Virus record (IMG/VR): IMGVR_UViG_3300048839_000819 | Location: 1-58,747 of that record | Origin: a virus | Length of the DNA stretch: 58,747 bases | Direction: 5' to 3' (one strand) | In this document: piece after piece, positions 43,232 to 52,640 of the stretch | How the letters are laid out: each line of letters starts with the position of its first letter | Numbering within the stretch: the first letter of the stretch is position 1 | The notes under the pieces: model-generated | What the model saw: the letters and a program-made list of their open reading frames with translations, nothing else | Databases searched by the model: none | Told to the model about the DNA's origin: nothing | Position numbers and translations under genes: made by a program

Positions 43232-44128
43232 TTATTTTGCTTTTAAAGATCCACCACAAAATATAAAAATTTGAGGCTGATTTAGATCTTCACTGTAACA
43301 AACTGCTTGTGTGTATTGTGAAAATCCTGAATGTTTTAATGTTGTGCTTACTCCAAGTAAGAAAGTAGAGCCATTTATATCCGTTGATTCCTTGAAACTC
43401 TGAGGAAATTTTACCAGTGCTACGATATTTTTGATGTTTATATCGTTTGATATTTTACTTATTGATAGAACTACTGCTTTTTCAATTAAATCTTGAGGAG
43501 AAAATTCCTCAAATTGTATAACATCACTCTTGACTATTGGGCTTTTATATAGCTTATCCACAGCACCATACTTTGGAGAAGTACTAAAGTTAGCTTGATT
43601 TGAAAGACTCAAGTAGTTTTTATATGTAGTAATTGTTTTATAAACGCTTAATTGTACGTCTTCTGTATTTTGTTTTTCAGCAAATACCGTATTGACTATA
43701 CCAGAGTGCGCCAAAGTGGCGATATGGAACAAATCTTTCTTATTGGTATAGATACAAAGCACAGATATGTTGCTCTTTGAGCAAATATTTATGTTTGACA
43801 AAGCATTGTGTTTGTCATTAAAGACAATGCCTGAAATAATTGACTTTAAATACTTATTAGAAGCATCTGAACAAATTAGAATCTGTGACTTATTTGTGGT
43901 GAGATCAGAGATCTCTGTATACAAATCCTGTATGTTGTTTATATGAATCCCAGATGTTTCTTGAGGATCATCATGAACATAGAATGATGGAAACACCTCA
44001 TCACCAAAAGAGAGTATCTTATGGTAAAGAGATCCTATCTCACCTAAACATACAAATATATAATTAGGGAGACATCCCTTCGGTATGCTTAGAAATGAGG
44101 AAACACTTATGTCAGGAGCAATTTGCAT
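43232..44128 (-). CDS. hypothetical structural protein
   Basis: The 298-residue protein starts MQIAPDISVSSFLSIPKGC and is low in charge, with many Ser/Ile. No family is recognised. It is coupled to the gene at 44128 (TAATG) and belongs to the neck/head operon. Confidence 0.45.
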   Translation of the reverse strand: MQIAPDISVSSFLSIPKGCLPNYIFVCLGEIGSLYHKILSFGDEVFPSFYVHDDPQETSGIHINNIQDLYTEISDLTTNKSQILICSDASNKYLKSIISGIVFNDKHNALSNINICSKSNISVLCIYTNKKDLFHIATLAHSGIVNTVFAEKQNTEDVQLSVYKTITTYKNYLSLSNQANFSTSPKYGAVDKLYKSPIVKSDVIQFEEFSPQDLIEKAVVLSISKISNDINIKNIVALVKFPQSFKESTDINGSTFLLGVSTTLKHSGFSQYTQAVCYSEDLNQPQIFIFCGGSLKAK

Positions 44129-44529
44129 TAACCAACAATCTTTACAGACTCTCCGCTTTCATTTGCCCATTTACCAGACCCAGAATCACCCAAATTAAGC
44201 AAAGAAAAAATCTTATCACTTACGGTATCACCAATTTTCCAGTAAGCACATTCCAAGGGACTGGTTTCCTTTTCCCCTGCAACCAGAGGTTGCTCTTCTC
44301 TTTTGAGGTTTTTAAACCTATAGGAAACCAATTTATGCAGTGCTGTGGCTGGATTGTCTACTGTGGCAATATCAGTCAGAATTTGCATAGCCTTCTCATC
44401 TTTGGGAAAAGCTTTAGATCCCCGGTCTACGAGCTTATTAAAAATAGAGTCGTAGCCAGAGGCTGGAGCCTTGTCTAAGTAAGAAGCAAATATTTTCATC
44501 CAGGTTTTGTACAGTTCTAATTGTTTCAT
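44128..44529 (-). CDS. hypothetical neck/head protein
   Basis: The 133-residue protein starts MKQLELYKTWMKIFASYLDKA and has a helical N-terminal half and a glycine/serine-rich C-terminal end. Its position, near a neck gene, fits a small connector. Family unknown. Confidence 0.45.
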   Translation of the reverse strand: MKQLELYKTWMKIFASYLDKAPASGYDSIFNKLVDRGSKAFPKDEKAMQILTDIATVDNPATALHKLVSYRFKNLKREEQPLVAGEKETSPLECAYWKIGDTVSDKIFSLLNLGDSGSGKWANESGESVKIVG

Positions 44530-44615
44530 GGGGTTTTGCTCTTAAAAATAATTAATTTCAATTTTTATTATATTATAATTTAAAAAATAAGTAAACTAAA
44601 TTTTTATATAAATTG

Positions 44616-46193
44616 TTATTCTATGTCGTCAATTGCGTATTTAAGACTTAATAGTGTTCTTTTATTTAGCAAGCCTGATTTAAAATTTGGTGTAATATTT
44701 TTTCCAGATATAACAATAGATGGGTCTTTAATGTCATCCAAGATGGACTCTTCATCTACTTTTATTTGTTCCCTAATATTTAAATCTGGGGAAACCAGTA
44801 TTGAATATTCTAAAAGCACTTTGCCATACAAAGAACGGACAACAACACCGTATAGATAATCAAAGTTTCCGAAGGGCTCAAATTGGGCCACAGACTGTCC
44901 TGAGAGGGTTGCTTTAATAATCTGGTCCAGAGCCCCCCTGTCGTCCCAATTCGCCTTCACAGCAGCGTCAGTGAGCTGTACGGCCCTATCCTGAAAGTGT
45001 GGCACAGGCACAGCTACGGAATCAGGGGTTACAACCTTGGATTTGGGGAAAATCTTCTTCCAGAACAAGTATCTATCAACCACAGTCTTGAATGGTTTCT
45101 TCTTGAAAGACTCCAGTATGGCCTTTTTAGCTTTTTTTCTAAGCTTGTCCATATCCACACTGTTCTCTGTTTTGCTGAGTTCTTCATTCAAGCTTTCAGC
45201 AAAATCTGAAACATAGACATTAGGAACATGAATAAACAAAGAATCATTCTCATAGATTCTAACACCATCAACGGTTTCAAGCACCTTTATTCTACCTTTA
45301 TCCTTTTTCTTCTTTATTTTAGAAATAACTTTTTTAAATCCACCGGGAAGATAAGCAATATCATCCTCAGTTGTTGCAGTGTCTGCAACGGCTTCTCCCT
45401 CTTCGTTTAAAGCAAATAAATCTTGAAAAGTCAGAGACTCGTTTTTATCTTCTTCCTCTACAGGCTCTTCTGTAGGCTCCGTAGGAGCCTCTTCAAAGGT
45501 TTCTTCATCACCTGTGATAATGGGCTCTTCTTCCTTTTCAATTCTTTCGATTTCTTCTGGCTCCAAAGGAGATATTTTCTGTTCGCGGCTTTCCATAACT
45601 TTGAACTTTTTCCTACCAGACTTGATATTGTCCACCATCTTCTGCATTGTGTCTTTATAGGCTTTGCCTATCCATCTAGCCAGCGTTATGGTGTAATCTG
45701 GTAATTCATTCAGAAGTAGGGTGTTATGCTTGCAAAATGCTCCGACCTCCCCTGAATTCCTAACTACAGGAGGACGATTTTCGGCCTTACCATACTTAGC
45801 ATCCCTATCAGGTCTAGATAAAATGTAATTGAAACCATAAAATTGTTGACTTGGGCATGAACACAGAATTTGTAAATCCCCTTGCTCAATAAGCTTTTCA
45901 GCTACTTTCCTAAGAACAACCCTATTGCCTCTGGCGTTCCAGTTCTCTTTATCTTGAACAGCCTCAGCAAGAAATTGCTTTATGTTTTTAAACTTTATGT
46001 AACCGTCATACCAAACCTTTTGCTTTGTTCCAGAATGAATCTTGAAATGTAAGAGACTGGGGTACTTCTGTAACAGACGAACACCCCCCTTTTCTTCTAC
46101 CTTTGCAACACGATCATAAAAAGTAGGAAAAAGCTTGGTAATATCCTGTTGTTTATTTTGTAAATCGCCTAACGTATATTCGTTAATAAGCAT
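44616..46193 (-). CDS. 525-residue protein with SWIM-type zinc finger
   Basis: The start is ATG 46193 without a clear ribosome binding site; a TTG lies 15 bases upstream. Near residues 112-163 lies LCSCPSQQFYGFNYIL, then about 30 residues, then GAFCKHNTLL. This is the CxC...CxH pattern of a SWIM zinc finger, which binds nucleic acid or protein. The middle has a poly-Glu/Pro linker (EEPIITGDEETFEEAP). Proteins of this type lie in head operons of large phages. A terminator precedes it at 46220-46265. Confidence 0.55.
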   Translation of the reverse strand: MLINEYTLGDLQNKQQDITKLFPTFYDRVAKVEEKGGVRLLQKYPSLLHFKIHSGTKQKVWYDGYIKFKNIKQFLAEAVQDKENWNARGNRVVLRKVAEKLIEQGDLQILCSCPSQQFYGFNYILSRPDRDAKYGKAENRPPVVRNSGEVGAFCKHNTLLLNELPDYTITLARWIGKAYKDTMQKMVDNIKSGRKKFKVMESREQKISPLEPEEIERIEKEEEPIITGDEETFEEAPTEPTEEPVEEEDKNESLTFQDLFALNEEGEAVADTATTEDDIAYLPGGFKKVISKIKKKKDKGRIKVLETVDGVRIYENDSLFIHVPNVYVSDFAESLNEELSKTENSVDMDKLRKKAKKAILESFKKKPFKTVVDRYLFWKKIFPKSKVVTPDSVAVPVPHFQDRAVQLTDAAVKANWDDRGALDQIIKATLSGQSVAQFEPFGNFDYLYGVVVRSLYGKVLLEYSILVSPDLNIREQIKVDEESILDDIKDPSIVISGKNITPNFKSGLLNKRTLLSLKYAIDDIE

Positions 46194-46219
46194 ATTTTGA
46201 AAAACCAAATTTAAAAATT

Positions 46220-46265
46220 TTGTGGGGATCTTTGTCGCTGGAGGCTAAGACGCCGATCCCCACAA
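46220..46265 (-). terminator. terminator or attenuator between neck genes
   Basis: TTGTGGGGATC (46220-46230) pairs exactly with GATCCCCACAA (46255-46265); on the minus strand the stem is followed by AAATTTTTAAATTT. The 24-base loop can form a second small stem (GGC/GCC). It lies between the genes ending at 46284 and starting at 46193. Confidence 0.6.
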
Positions 46266-46283
46266 AGGAGTAAAACACAAAAA

Positions 46284-46988
46284 TTATCCACGCTGCGCCA
46301 TGACTAACCAAATACCTTGTTCAGATAATTCATCTTGCAAGCTCTTCTTATCATCCAAGCCTTGCTGAATCATTTGTGTGGCATTTATGCCCTTAACATC
46401 AGCAATTGCAGCTTTAGCTAAAGTCTGACCTTCACATATCATCACCAAAGCATAGGTGTATCTCTGAATCCAATCCAAAATCCATTGACTCTCAATGTCT
46501 TCGTCACCAACAATTCTATGAGATCCAACAACTGTTAGAGTTGACACACCCATAGGTACAGTAGATAGATACAATTTCCCACCCTCTTCACTACCAAAGT
46601 TAGTGGCCATAGGGGGCAAAAAAGTAAACCTAAAATCTGTACCCACAAAAGTCTGATAATTCTTAAATCCAGCAGACATCGTGATCATATCACTAGAGAC
46701 ATGATCTATGATGGGGATGCCAAGAAGAGACCACAAAGGATGATTGTTAAGTAGCCACGTAGTGGCTTGTCCAGGGTAAACTTGAACAACAGACTTGAAA
46801 TGCTCATCTAATTCAACAACATCGCCTCCAGGGTATGACACAGTCTCTACTCTGGGAAATGCAGAGTGACCGTTGAAATACCTTTTTGCATTGTAAATTT
46901 GCTGCTGTATATTAGCGGTTGTTGTAGCAAGCGTAATAGGAGCAAATTGAGTTTGAATCCAAGAAACTATCGTATCTATTTGAGACAT
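46284..46988 (-). CDS. neck protein-like (gp13-like) structural protein
   Basis: The 234-residue protein contains YNAKRYFNGHSAFPRVETVS and QATTWLLNNHPLWSLLG, with DMITMSAGFKNYQTFV, a pattern recalled from T4-like neck/connector proteins. It lies near the capsid and other neck genes. I keep the neck label tentative. Confidence 0.55.
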   Translation of the reverse strand: MSQIDTIVSWIQTQFAPITLATTTANIQQQIYNAKRYFNGHSAFPRVETVSYPGGDVVELDEHFKSVVQVYPGQATTWLLNNHPLWSLLGIPIIDHVSSDMITMSAGFKNYQTFVGTDFRFTFLPPMATNFGSEEGGKLYLSTVPMGVSTLTVVGSHRIVGDEDIESQWILDWIQRYTYALVMICEGQTLAKAAIADVKGINATQMIQQGLDDKKSLQDELSEQGIWLVMAQRG

Positions 46989-47000
46989 TTAATTTGCCTT

Positions 47001-47726
47001 CTATTTAAATTCCAGAGAATACATGGAATTACACTTAGGACAGTTTAAAATGAGTAAATTATTGTCGTCGTCCCTGTCGAGAGCTTCCATCTCTTGCTTG
47101 TCACATTTTTGACACCAGTACTTTTTTCTCCTGTCTAATTTGCCCATAACAGGAATGTCTTTGGTATCAAGGGCATCCTCATCCTCAGATGATTCCAACA
47201 AGGCTCTAAGCTCATCCTTATTAAGACATCCATTGTCATTAGTATCTTCGTCTTGTTCTATATCAATATCTGGTAAATAATCGTCATCAGATTGAGATGC
47301 TTTTTCAACAATAGCCTGATCAATATCCAAAACACTTATTTCATTTTCAGGAATACTCAAATCCTGTGAAAGTTGAAATGCTTCTGATTCATCAGCACTA
47401 TCCAAAATACTTTGAATATCATCAAGATCTTCAACAATATCAGGAGTGTTCAAAACATTTGAAATGGTTTCTTTGCTTTGCAAAGCTTCCTGAACTGTTC
47501 TTATCTTTTGTATCTGTGATTTTCTTTTAGTTAGCAACTTTTGTATCATTTTAGCTGCGTCAGCTTCATCATCTAGAATAGTTAAAAGTTCCATATTTTG
47601 AAATGATTTGGCTTGAGCCAAAGATTCAAACTGAACAGATACTTTCTGACCAATCTCTAATTCAAGACATTGCAACCCAGTTGACAGTGAAAAGTCTTCT
47701 AAAGCAATTATATTTAAAACTATCAT
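47001..47726 (-). CDS. acidic protein with C-terminal zinc ribbon
   Basis: I choose ATG 47726 (TGGAGGTAATA upstream), giving 241 residues. The middle is a run of acidic and Ser/Gln helices. The C-terminus has WCQKC and CPKC, about 25 residues apart, a zinc ribbon. It follows the capsid gene after a strong terminator. It may be a small capsid-associated or core protein. Confidence 0.5.
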   Translation of the reverse strand: MIVLNIIALEDFSLSTGLQCLELEIGQKVSVQFESLAQAKSFQNMELLTILDDEADAAKMIQKLLTKRKSQIQKIRTVQEALQSKETISNVLNTPDIVEDLDDIQSILDSADESEAFQLSQDLSIPENEISVLDIDQAIVEKASQSDDDYLPDIDIEQDEDTNDNGCLNKDELRALLESSEDEDALDTKDIPVMGKLDRRKKYWCQKCDKQEMEALDRDDDNNLLILNCPKCNSMYSLEFK

Positions 47727-47739
47727 TATTACCTCCAGC

Positions 47740-47778
47740 AAAAAAGTAAGAAAGGGGTGGGACTTTCCCACCCCTTTC
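47740..47778 (-). terminator. strong terminator after the capsid gene
   Basis: A perfect 12-bp stem (GAAAGGGGTGGG 47750-47761 with CCCACCCCTTTC 47767-47778) with a five-base loop precedes TTACTTTTTT on the minus strand (47739-47749). It ends the capsid message. Confidence 0.85.
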
Positions 47779-47785
47779 TATTTGG

Positions 47786-49980
47786 TTAGGCACCAAGGTT
47801 GGTGATTTTACCATAAGTGAACATACGACTGTTCAAGACCTTAAAGCCAGCAGCACTCATGAAACCCTTCTGGCTGAACAAGTCAGAAGTCGTCACTGTA
47901 GGCGAGGTGAACAGAGGCATATACGGAGCATAGGCAAACGCAGCATGCAAGAAATCCTTGCCGCGATAACCCATGATGTATCGGTTAGTGCCAGATACGC
48001 TGGACCCACCAATAGTGCGATCCTGAAGCAGAGGATCTTGGATCACAGTACGACCACCAATATCGCCAATGACCATAGGTCCAAGAGGCAGATCAGTAGT
48101 CTTTGCCTTAAAGGTAGGCAACTGCTTAATAACACGAGCCACGTTATTACCGCAGATGATCCAACTACCCTGTGCTCTCAAGGTAGCCGCGAAGATGTTG
48201 TTTGAGCCTTCCTCAAACCTATCAAGAATTTCCTGTTTCTTGAACACCCATTCCTGACCACTACCAACGGAAGCATTCCATGCGGTAATGGCGGTTGCAG
48301 GAGTGTACGAAGTACCTTCCCAAGACCCGCCATGAGACGCGATGTCAATCTGGTTGATGCCGAAGTGATCAATTGTAAACTGACTAGCTGTTACTTGTAG
48401 ACCTATTAAAAGCACGATCACTAAAATGCAATTAATTAATTTTTTAATAGGCGGGTAAGTCATCTCTGCTTACCTCCAAACATTTCTGCTTGGTTCAGAC
48501 TATATCTTAACCCTGAATTTTCCAGGGTTGCCGCCGTAGCCTCTAAGATTACTCTTAAAGACGTAGTCGTTGAACTAGTATTGAACAAAGTATCCTCAGC
48601 CATTGCTGTTTCAACCATATTGTTCATTTTATTTTTCATATCAATCTTTCAATACTAGCTGCTGATTGTCCCGAAGGAGGTTCCAGCAATTAAGCGGCTT
48701 TCGCGATGCCGATATTACTATCGACGCGAGGCCCACATTTAACCTCGCCACCCAGATACTTCACCAATTCGCTCTCCAGGTCCATACCATGAGCCTTGGA
48801 AAGGTCAATGGCAGCACCAATTGACCAGCTTGCAGCCAGAGGGAAATCAATGGCTGTAACAGGCGATTGTGTCAAAGACACGCTTGCCTTGGGTACACCA
48901 CTCTGATCGTTGTAAGCATCAATGGGCTTATCATACTGATAGCGATAATTCACTGCAACACCAGAACTGTCAGTGGTAGTTGCAAGCGTGAAAGAAATCG
49001 CACCAGTGGTGTAATCCACAGTACCAGTACCACCGTCACCAGTTATAACAGTGGCTGTATCAGCGTCAGTACCAAGAACAGTACCGTCAGCAGCCTCAAG
49101 CACAACAGTACCAGAGGTAATGCCGGGCTTATAGGTGCAGGTGTGGGTAATGGTTTGACCAATGGACTTGGAAGACGAAGAGGCAATAGCCTCACCAATA
49201 ACACCAGAGTAAGCATACGTCTGACCAGCAAGGGTACGATTTGTACCAGTAGTAGACGACAGCATGGTGTCACCAGCGGTGACTGCACCCTTGGTATTAT
49301 CGTACTTCACATCCAGATAGAACACAGAACCAGTCCTTCGGTCCAAACTTTGAATAAGAGCAACCTCATTCAGCACTAATGCACAAAAGTCCCTATTTTT
49401 CAAAAGGGGGTGGATCATATCATCCTCACAATGGAGGTTCGGCGCTTTTGAGATATTATTGGTAGCAAAATCCTCAATCTCTGATCTCTGAACTTTCTCT
49501 TTTACATAACTACTTGCATTCAAAGAGCTTAGCTGCTGATTAGCATATTCTTCTTTCGAAGAACTTAGCGTTCCAGAAAGTAATTGTCTTTCATATTTAA
49601 TTGTTCTGTTGGTTTTTGACATTACTTTTTTCAATTCACCGAATTTTTCAAAATAGATTACTCTATTAAGCCGCCATTTGATCTAACGGAAGCAGTGCTG
49701 CGATAATCGGAAGCTGCACACCCAGGAAAGAAATATTGTCTTCCGTGGTGCTCTCAAACAGACGCCCAAGCGCCTTCGGCGCTACACCGGTTTGCATAAG
49801 GGCATTATCAAGACACTGTGCTGTCGCACGAGCTTCATGAATACCAAGCTCACGGCCTTGAGTCTTCTTGAGGTAATCATTTACAGGATTCAACCAAGAA
49901 CCCCAACGTTTTACAACGTTATTCTGTTCGGCGATGATCTCCTTACGGCGACCTTCTACCATCTTTTTCATATCAATCAT
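47786..49980 (-). CDS. major capsid protein (gp23-like), split by two group I introns
   Basis: The gene is complement(join(47786..48383, 48742..49381, 49686..49980)), giving 511 codons and 510 residues (T4 gp23 has 521). The exons read continuously. Exon 1 ends VQLPIIAALLP; exon 2 supplies SLVLNEVALIQSLDRRTGS and ends VKYLGGEV, continuing QFTIDHFGINQ in exon 3. Exon 3 ends with RGKDFLHAAFAYAPYMPLF, typical of gp23 C-termini. The ATG 49980 has AGGAGATCTATA upstream. It forms the hexamers of the head shell. The exons are GC-richer than their surroundings. Without splicing each frame stops soon after the exon, so splicing is needed for the full protein. Confidence 0.9.
48384..48741 (-). ncRNA. 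group I intron 2 in the capsid gene
   Basis: The 358-base element fits group I introns of the T4 td type. P1 pairs the exon end GCGAGGUU with GGCCUCGC, keeping the U-G wobble at the splice site. P3 pairs GCCGC with GCGGC. GGAACCUCC-UUCG-GGACAAUC lies in the P4/P5 region. P7 pairs GACUA (in GTTCAACGACTA, 48561-48575) with UAGUC (in AAGATATAGTC, 48498-48508). P8 (CCCTG/CAGGG) precedes it. The 3' end, AG before TCAGTT, fits reading phase and a short P10. A P9 hairpin GGTAAG/CTTACC is also present. There is no homing endonuclease. Confidence 0.85.
48460..48639 (-). other. 59-codon open frame across the core of intron 2
   Basis: From ATG 48639 (GAAAGATTGAT upstream) to TGA 48460-48462 a frame of 59 codons runs through P7, P8 and P9. 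It begins MKNKMNNMVETAMAED and ends EMFGGKQR. It is probably accidental, since the RNA structure constrains it, but it may be a remnant of an intron protein. I do not call it a gene. Confidence 0.2.
49382..49685 (-). ncRNA. group I intron 1 in the capsid gene
   Basis: The 304-base element shows the same core. P1 pairs CCGU with GCGG, with the U-G wobble at the splice site. P7 pairs GAUCA (in GTTCAGAGATCAGAG, about 49480-49493) with UGAUC (49413-49417, in GATGATATGATCC). P8 (CCTC-CATTGT-GAGG) lies just upstream of the latter. P10 pairs the start of exon 2 (CAUU) with AAUG next to P1. The 12-base segment AATCAGCAGCTA is shared with intron 2. Intron 1 is open in frame with exon 2, so an unspliced RNA would encode a 310-residue product from ATG 49622. 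Confidence 0.85.
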
Positions 49981-50066
49981 TATAGATCTCCTGAATACAT
50001 TTCAATTTAAAAAATACGTTCTCTCTCGTGGTGTGTGAATGAAGTGCATTCAGCTTACCAGATGTT

Positions 50067-50087
50067 TTCAGCAATAGTGTTGCTGAA
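50067..50087 (-). promoter_or_regulatory. leader hairpin of the capsid message
   Basis: An eight-base-pair stem (TTCAGCAA/TTGCTGAA, 50067-50087) with a five-base loop lies in the 123-base leader before the capsid ATG. It may stabilise the mRNA 5' end. No T-run follows. Confidence 0.5.
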
Positions 50088-50103
50088 TAAACAGCGATAA
50101 GAG

Positions 50104-52602
50104 TTATCTACTCAGATGTTTTGTGATCTCTTTGTTGATTATAAGAGACTCCTCATCAGAAGTAGATTCAATCAATAATTCATCATAACTCGGTTTCATC
50201 AAAAGGTCAAGCATAAATTTATGACTATTTCCCTCCAGAATACAATCAATATCATCTTTTGTCTTTGCTTTCTTAGCAAGTTCACAAATAGACTCAGAAA
50301 GAGTTATACCCATGAAGGACGATTTGATGTCCAAGTAATTCTTTAAACTTTCTTCTCTAACCAATTTCTCTACAGACTTTTTAGTAGTCTCTATAATCTT
50401 GGTGGCTTTTGTTTTCAACTTTTTAAGCTTAGTTTCATACAGACTGGTGGTCTCAGTAAGTTTAGCGTTCAATTCACGAATTACTGAATTTCTGGAAAGA
50501 ATCGTCTTGTTCTGAGATTCGTTTGTTTTTGTAGTACTGTCAATCCTCTCATTGAGCTGATTGATAGTAGTTTGCATCTCATTGATCATTTCAGACAGTA
50601 CAGAAATTTCATCACTCTTAATAGCTTCATCTGCCCGTTGGGCATACGTAAGCTTTGAGACATCAAGGGATTCTTTCTTTTGCTTTTTGACTTCTTCAGC
50701 TGATGTGCCAGCTTCCATACTCTTTTGCACAGCTATAGCGTCATCTTTATTATTTGTTTTATATGTTGCTGTTTCATCCTTTACACCATCAATATAAACA
50801 TCTACAACAAACTCACCGGTGTCTTTATTTTTATGAATTTTAGTTTTTTTACCACTAGAGGCTTTACCTTCAGAGAGATCATCCTTATCCTTCTTACTGG
50901 TCTCTTCGAGACCACTGGCAAGCCTTTCGAAATAATCTAAGAGACCATAGTATGACTCTTTGATGACTCCCTTGATTTTAGGAGCTACAGCTTTTTGTAC
51001 TTTTGACTCACCAATGACGGACATGTACTCTTTTTGACAGGAGCAAGAAGAGAAGCTTTCACCACAACTAGGACATGCCTCCATGAGGCACCCCAGAGTG
51101 TGGAGATTACCTTCTTTCATTTCCACCTTACATCCAATACAAGTTACATTTGGCTTGACAACCATCTGTCTCTCATATATCTTGTCCTTGATTTTTACGT
51201 ATTTGGATTCTTTATTGTATCCTGATTTAATAGGCTTTTTCTTCTTAGACTCTTTCTTTTCCTCATCCTCTTCAACATCCTCAAGAGTTTCTAGGTCTTG
51301 AATTTCTTCAGACTTTTCATTGAAGTCCTTCTCTTCCTCTATCTCTTCTTCCATTTCTACTGGAACTTCACCTTGTGAAACATCAGTAACTACTGGTATG
51401 CTACTCGTAGTTGTAGTTGTAAGCCTGATGACAGGTGAAACGGCATCAGATTTAAAAATCTCAATAGTATCAGATGTGCTGTTAGTACTATATTGAGTAT
51501 CAGGAAGAATCTGAGCCATTTGCTCATTTTCTTTCAGAGCCTTCAAAAGAGAATCACCAGAAAGGCCCTCTTTCAAAGTAATTTCAAATTCTTTATCAAA
51601 GGATTCATCCAATGATTTAACTGTGTATGTTTTTGATTCTGTTTTCATAGAAACTTCTCCATCAACTTCAACGTCAGGAATGTAGTCTTTCAACTCCCAC
51701 ATACTGTCCATAGCATCAGGAATGGAGCCAGAACCAGAGGTAAGCATGGCATGCACAGTTTCCATACGATATGGGGATTTAATGGTTGCTGACCAATTAT
51801 CTTTGTCAATATCTATCTGAAGGCCCTTGAACTTTTGACCATCAAGAAAATCTATGACACTAGGGTCAGAAGCCTCCAGCGTATATGAATTAATACGATC
51901 TTCATTTATTTTAGGCCTCTTTACAGATTCAAGCAAAACCTTTGCTTCATCTGATTTTAATACAGCAAGAATAGACTCAGCAAGCTCTTTGCTTATCTTT
52001 CTTGCGTCATCTTCTGTGGTGCATCCATCAGAGATGGCCTCTACAACATTTCTTTCCAACTTTGTGGGAATAGAACCAAAGGTAGAGGGATCGGCTGTAA
52101 AGTCTGTGGTAATGTATTTGTACTTATCAGGAACGACTCTATCGTAAGTAGCTGACCCTTCTGTAATTGTCTCTACATCACCAGAAGCTCTTGTACTTAC
52201 ACCAACCATACAATTAGCCTCAATGAGAGTGTGAATAAGTCTACCATGAGGTGTATCAAGTACCTCAATCTCCTGAAAGACCTTCTCAACAACCTTACCG
52301 TCTTCCTCAACAGCTTCAAAGAATGTATCTGTGATGATATGACTTGTTTGCATCAAGTCAGACTTCACCCCTTCGGGGTGCTCACCATGACCATACAAGT
52401 TTCTATTTTTATGCTTTGCTTTTATTTCAGGATCATCCATTACCTTTTCAAACACAGCACGCTCATAGATGCGTCCGTTTGCGTTTAGCTCATCTACATT
52501 GCAAATAGGCCAAACGCCTCTAAACAGGACACCCTTGGGTAATTTTGACCTATCTGATTCTGTAATCTTACAGTTTACCAAAAGTGTTTCATTTAAAATC
52601 AT
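50104..52602 (-). CDS. prohead protease fused to scaffold (gp21/gp22-like)
   Basis: The 832-residue protein starts MILNETLLVN with GAGGAATTCACA upstream. Its first ~230 residues are a gp21-type prohead protease. NANGRIYERAVFEKV precedes LYGHGEHPEGVK, where H75 fits the catalytic His, and MVGVSTRASG, where S136 fits the catalytic Ser. The middle is acidic and has a Cys-rich segment (CIGC, then CPSCGESFSSCSC). Residues about 675-755 are a coiled coil, as in scaffold cores. In T4, gp21 and gp22 are separate genes; here they are one protein, a rarer arrangement, in which the protease would come with its scaffold substrate. Confidence 0.75.
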   Translation of the reverse strand: MILNETLLVNCKITESDRSKLPKGVLFRGVWPICNVDELNANGRIYERAVFEKVMDDPEIKAKHKNRNLYGHGEHPEGVKSDLMQTSHIITDTFFEAVEEDGKVVEKVFQEIEVLDTPHGRLIHTLIEANCMVGVSTRASGDVETITEGSATYDRVVPDKYKYITTDFTADPSTFGSIPTKLERNVVEAISDGCTTEDDARKISKELAESILAVLKSDEAKVLLESVKRPKINEDRINSYTLEASDPSVIDFLDGQKFKGLQIDIDKDNWSATIKSPYRMETVHAMLTSGSGSIPDAMDSMWELKDYIPDVEVDGEVSMKTESKTYTVKSLDESFDKEFEITLKEGLSGDSLLKALKENEQMAQILPDTQYSTNSTSDTIEIFKSDAVSPVIRLTTTTTSSIPVVTDVSQGEVPVEMEEEIEEEKDFNEKSEEIQDLETLEDVEEDEEKKESKKKKPIKSGYNKESKYVKIKDKIYERQMVVKPNVTCIGCKVEMKEGNLHTLGCLMEACPSCGESFSSCSCQKEYMSVIGESKVQKAVAPKIKGVIKESYYGLLDYFERLASGLEETSKKDKDDLSEGKASSGKKTKIHKNKDTGEFVVDVYIDGVKDETATYKTNNKDDAIAVQKSMEAGTSAEEVKKQKKESLDVSKLTYAQRADEAIKSDEISVLSEMINEMQTTINQLNERIDSTTKTNESQNKTILSRNSVIRELNAKLTETTSLYETKLKKLKTKATKIIETTKKSVEKLVREESLKNYLDIKSSFMGITLSESICELAKKAKTKDDIDCILEGNSHKFMLDLLMKPSYDELLIESTSDEESLIINKEITKHLSR

Positions 52603-52640
52603 TGTGAATTCCTCAAATTTTAAGACGTTTGCCTATATGA

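Noticed and set aside
48460-48639. 59-codon frame as an intron-encoded protein
   Set aside because: It overlaps the catalytic core and has no nuclease motif; chance openness is more likely.
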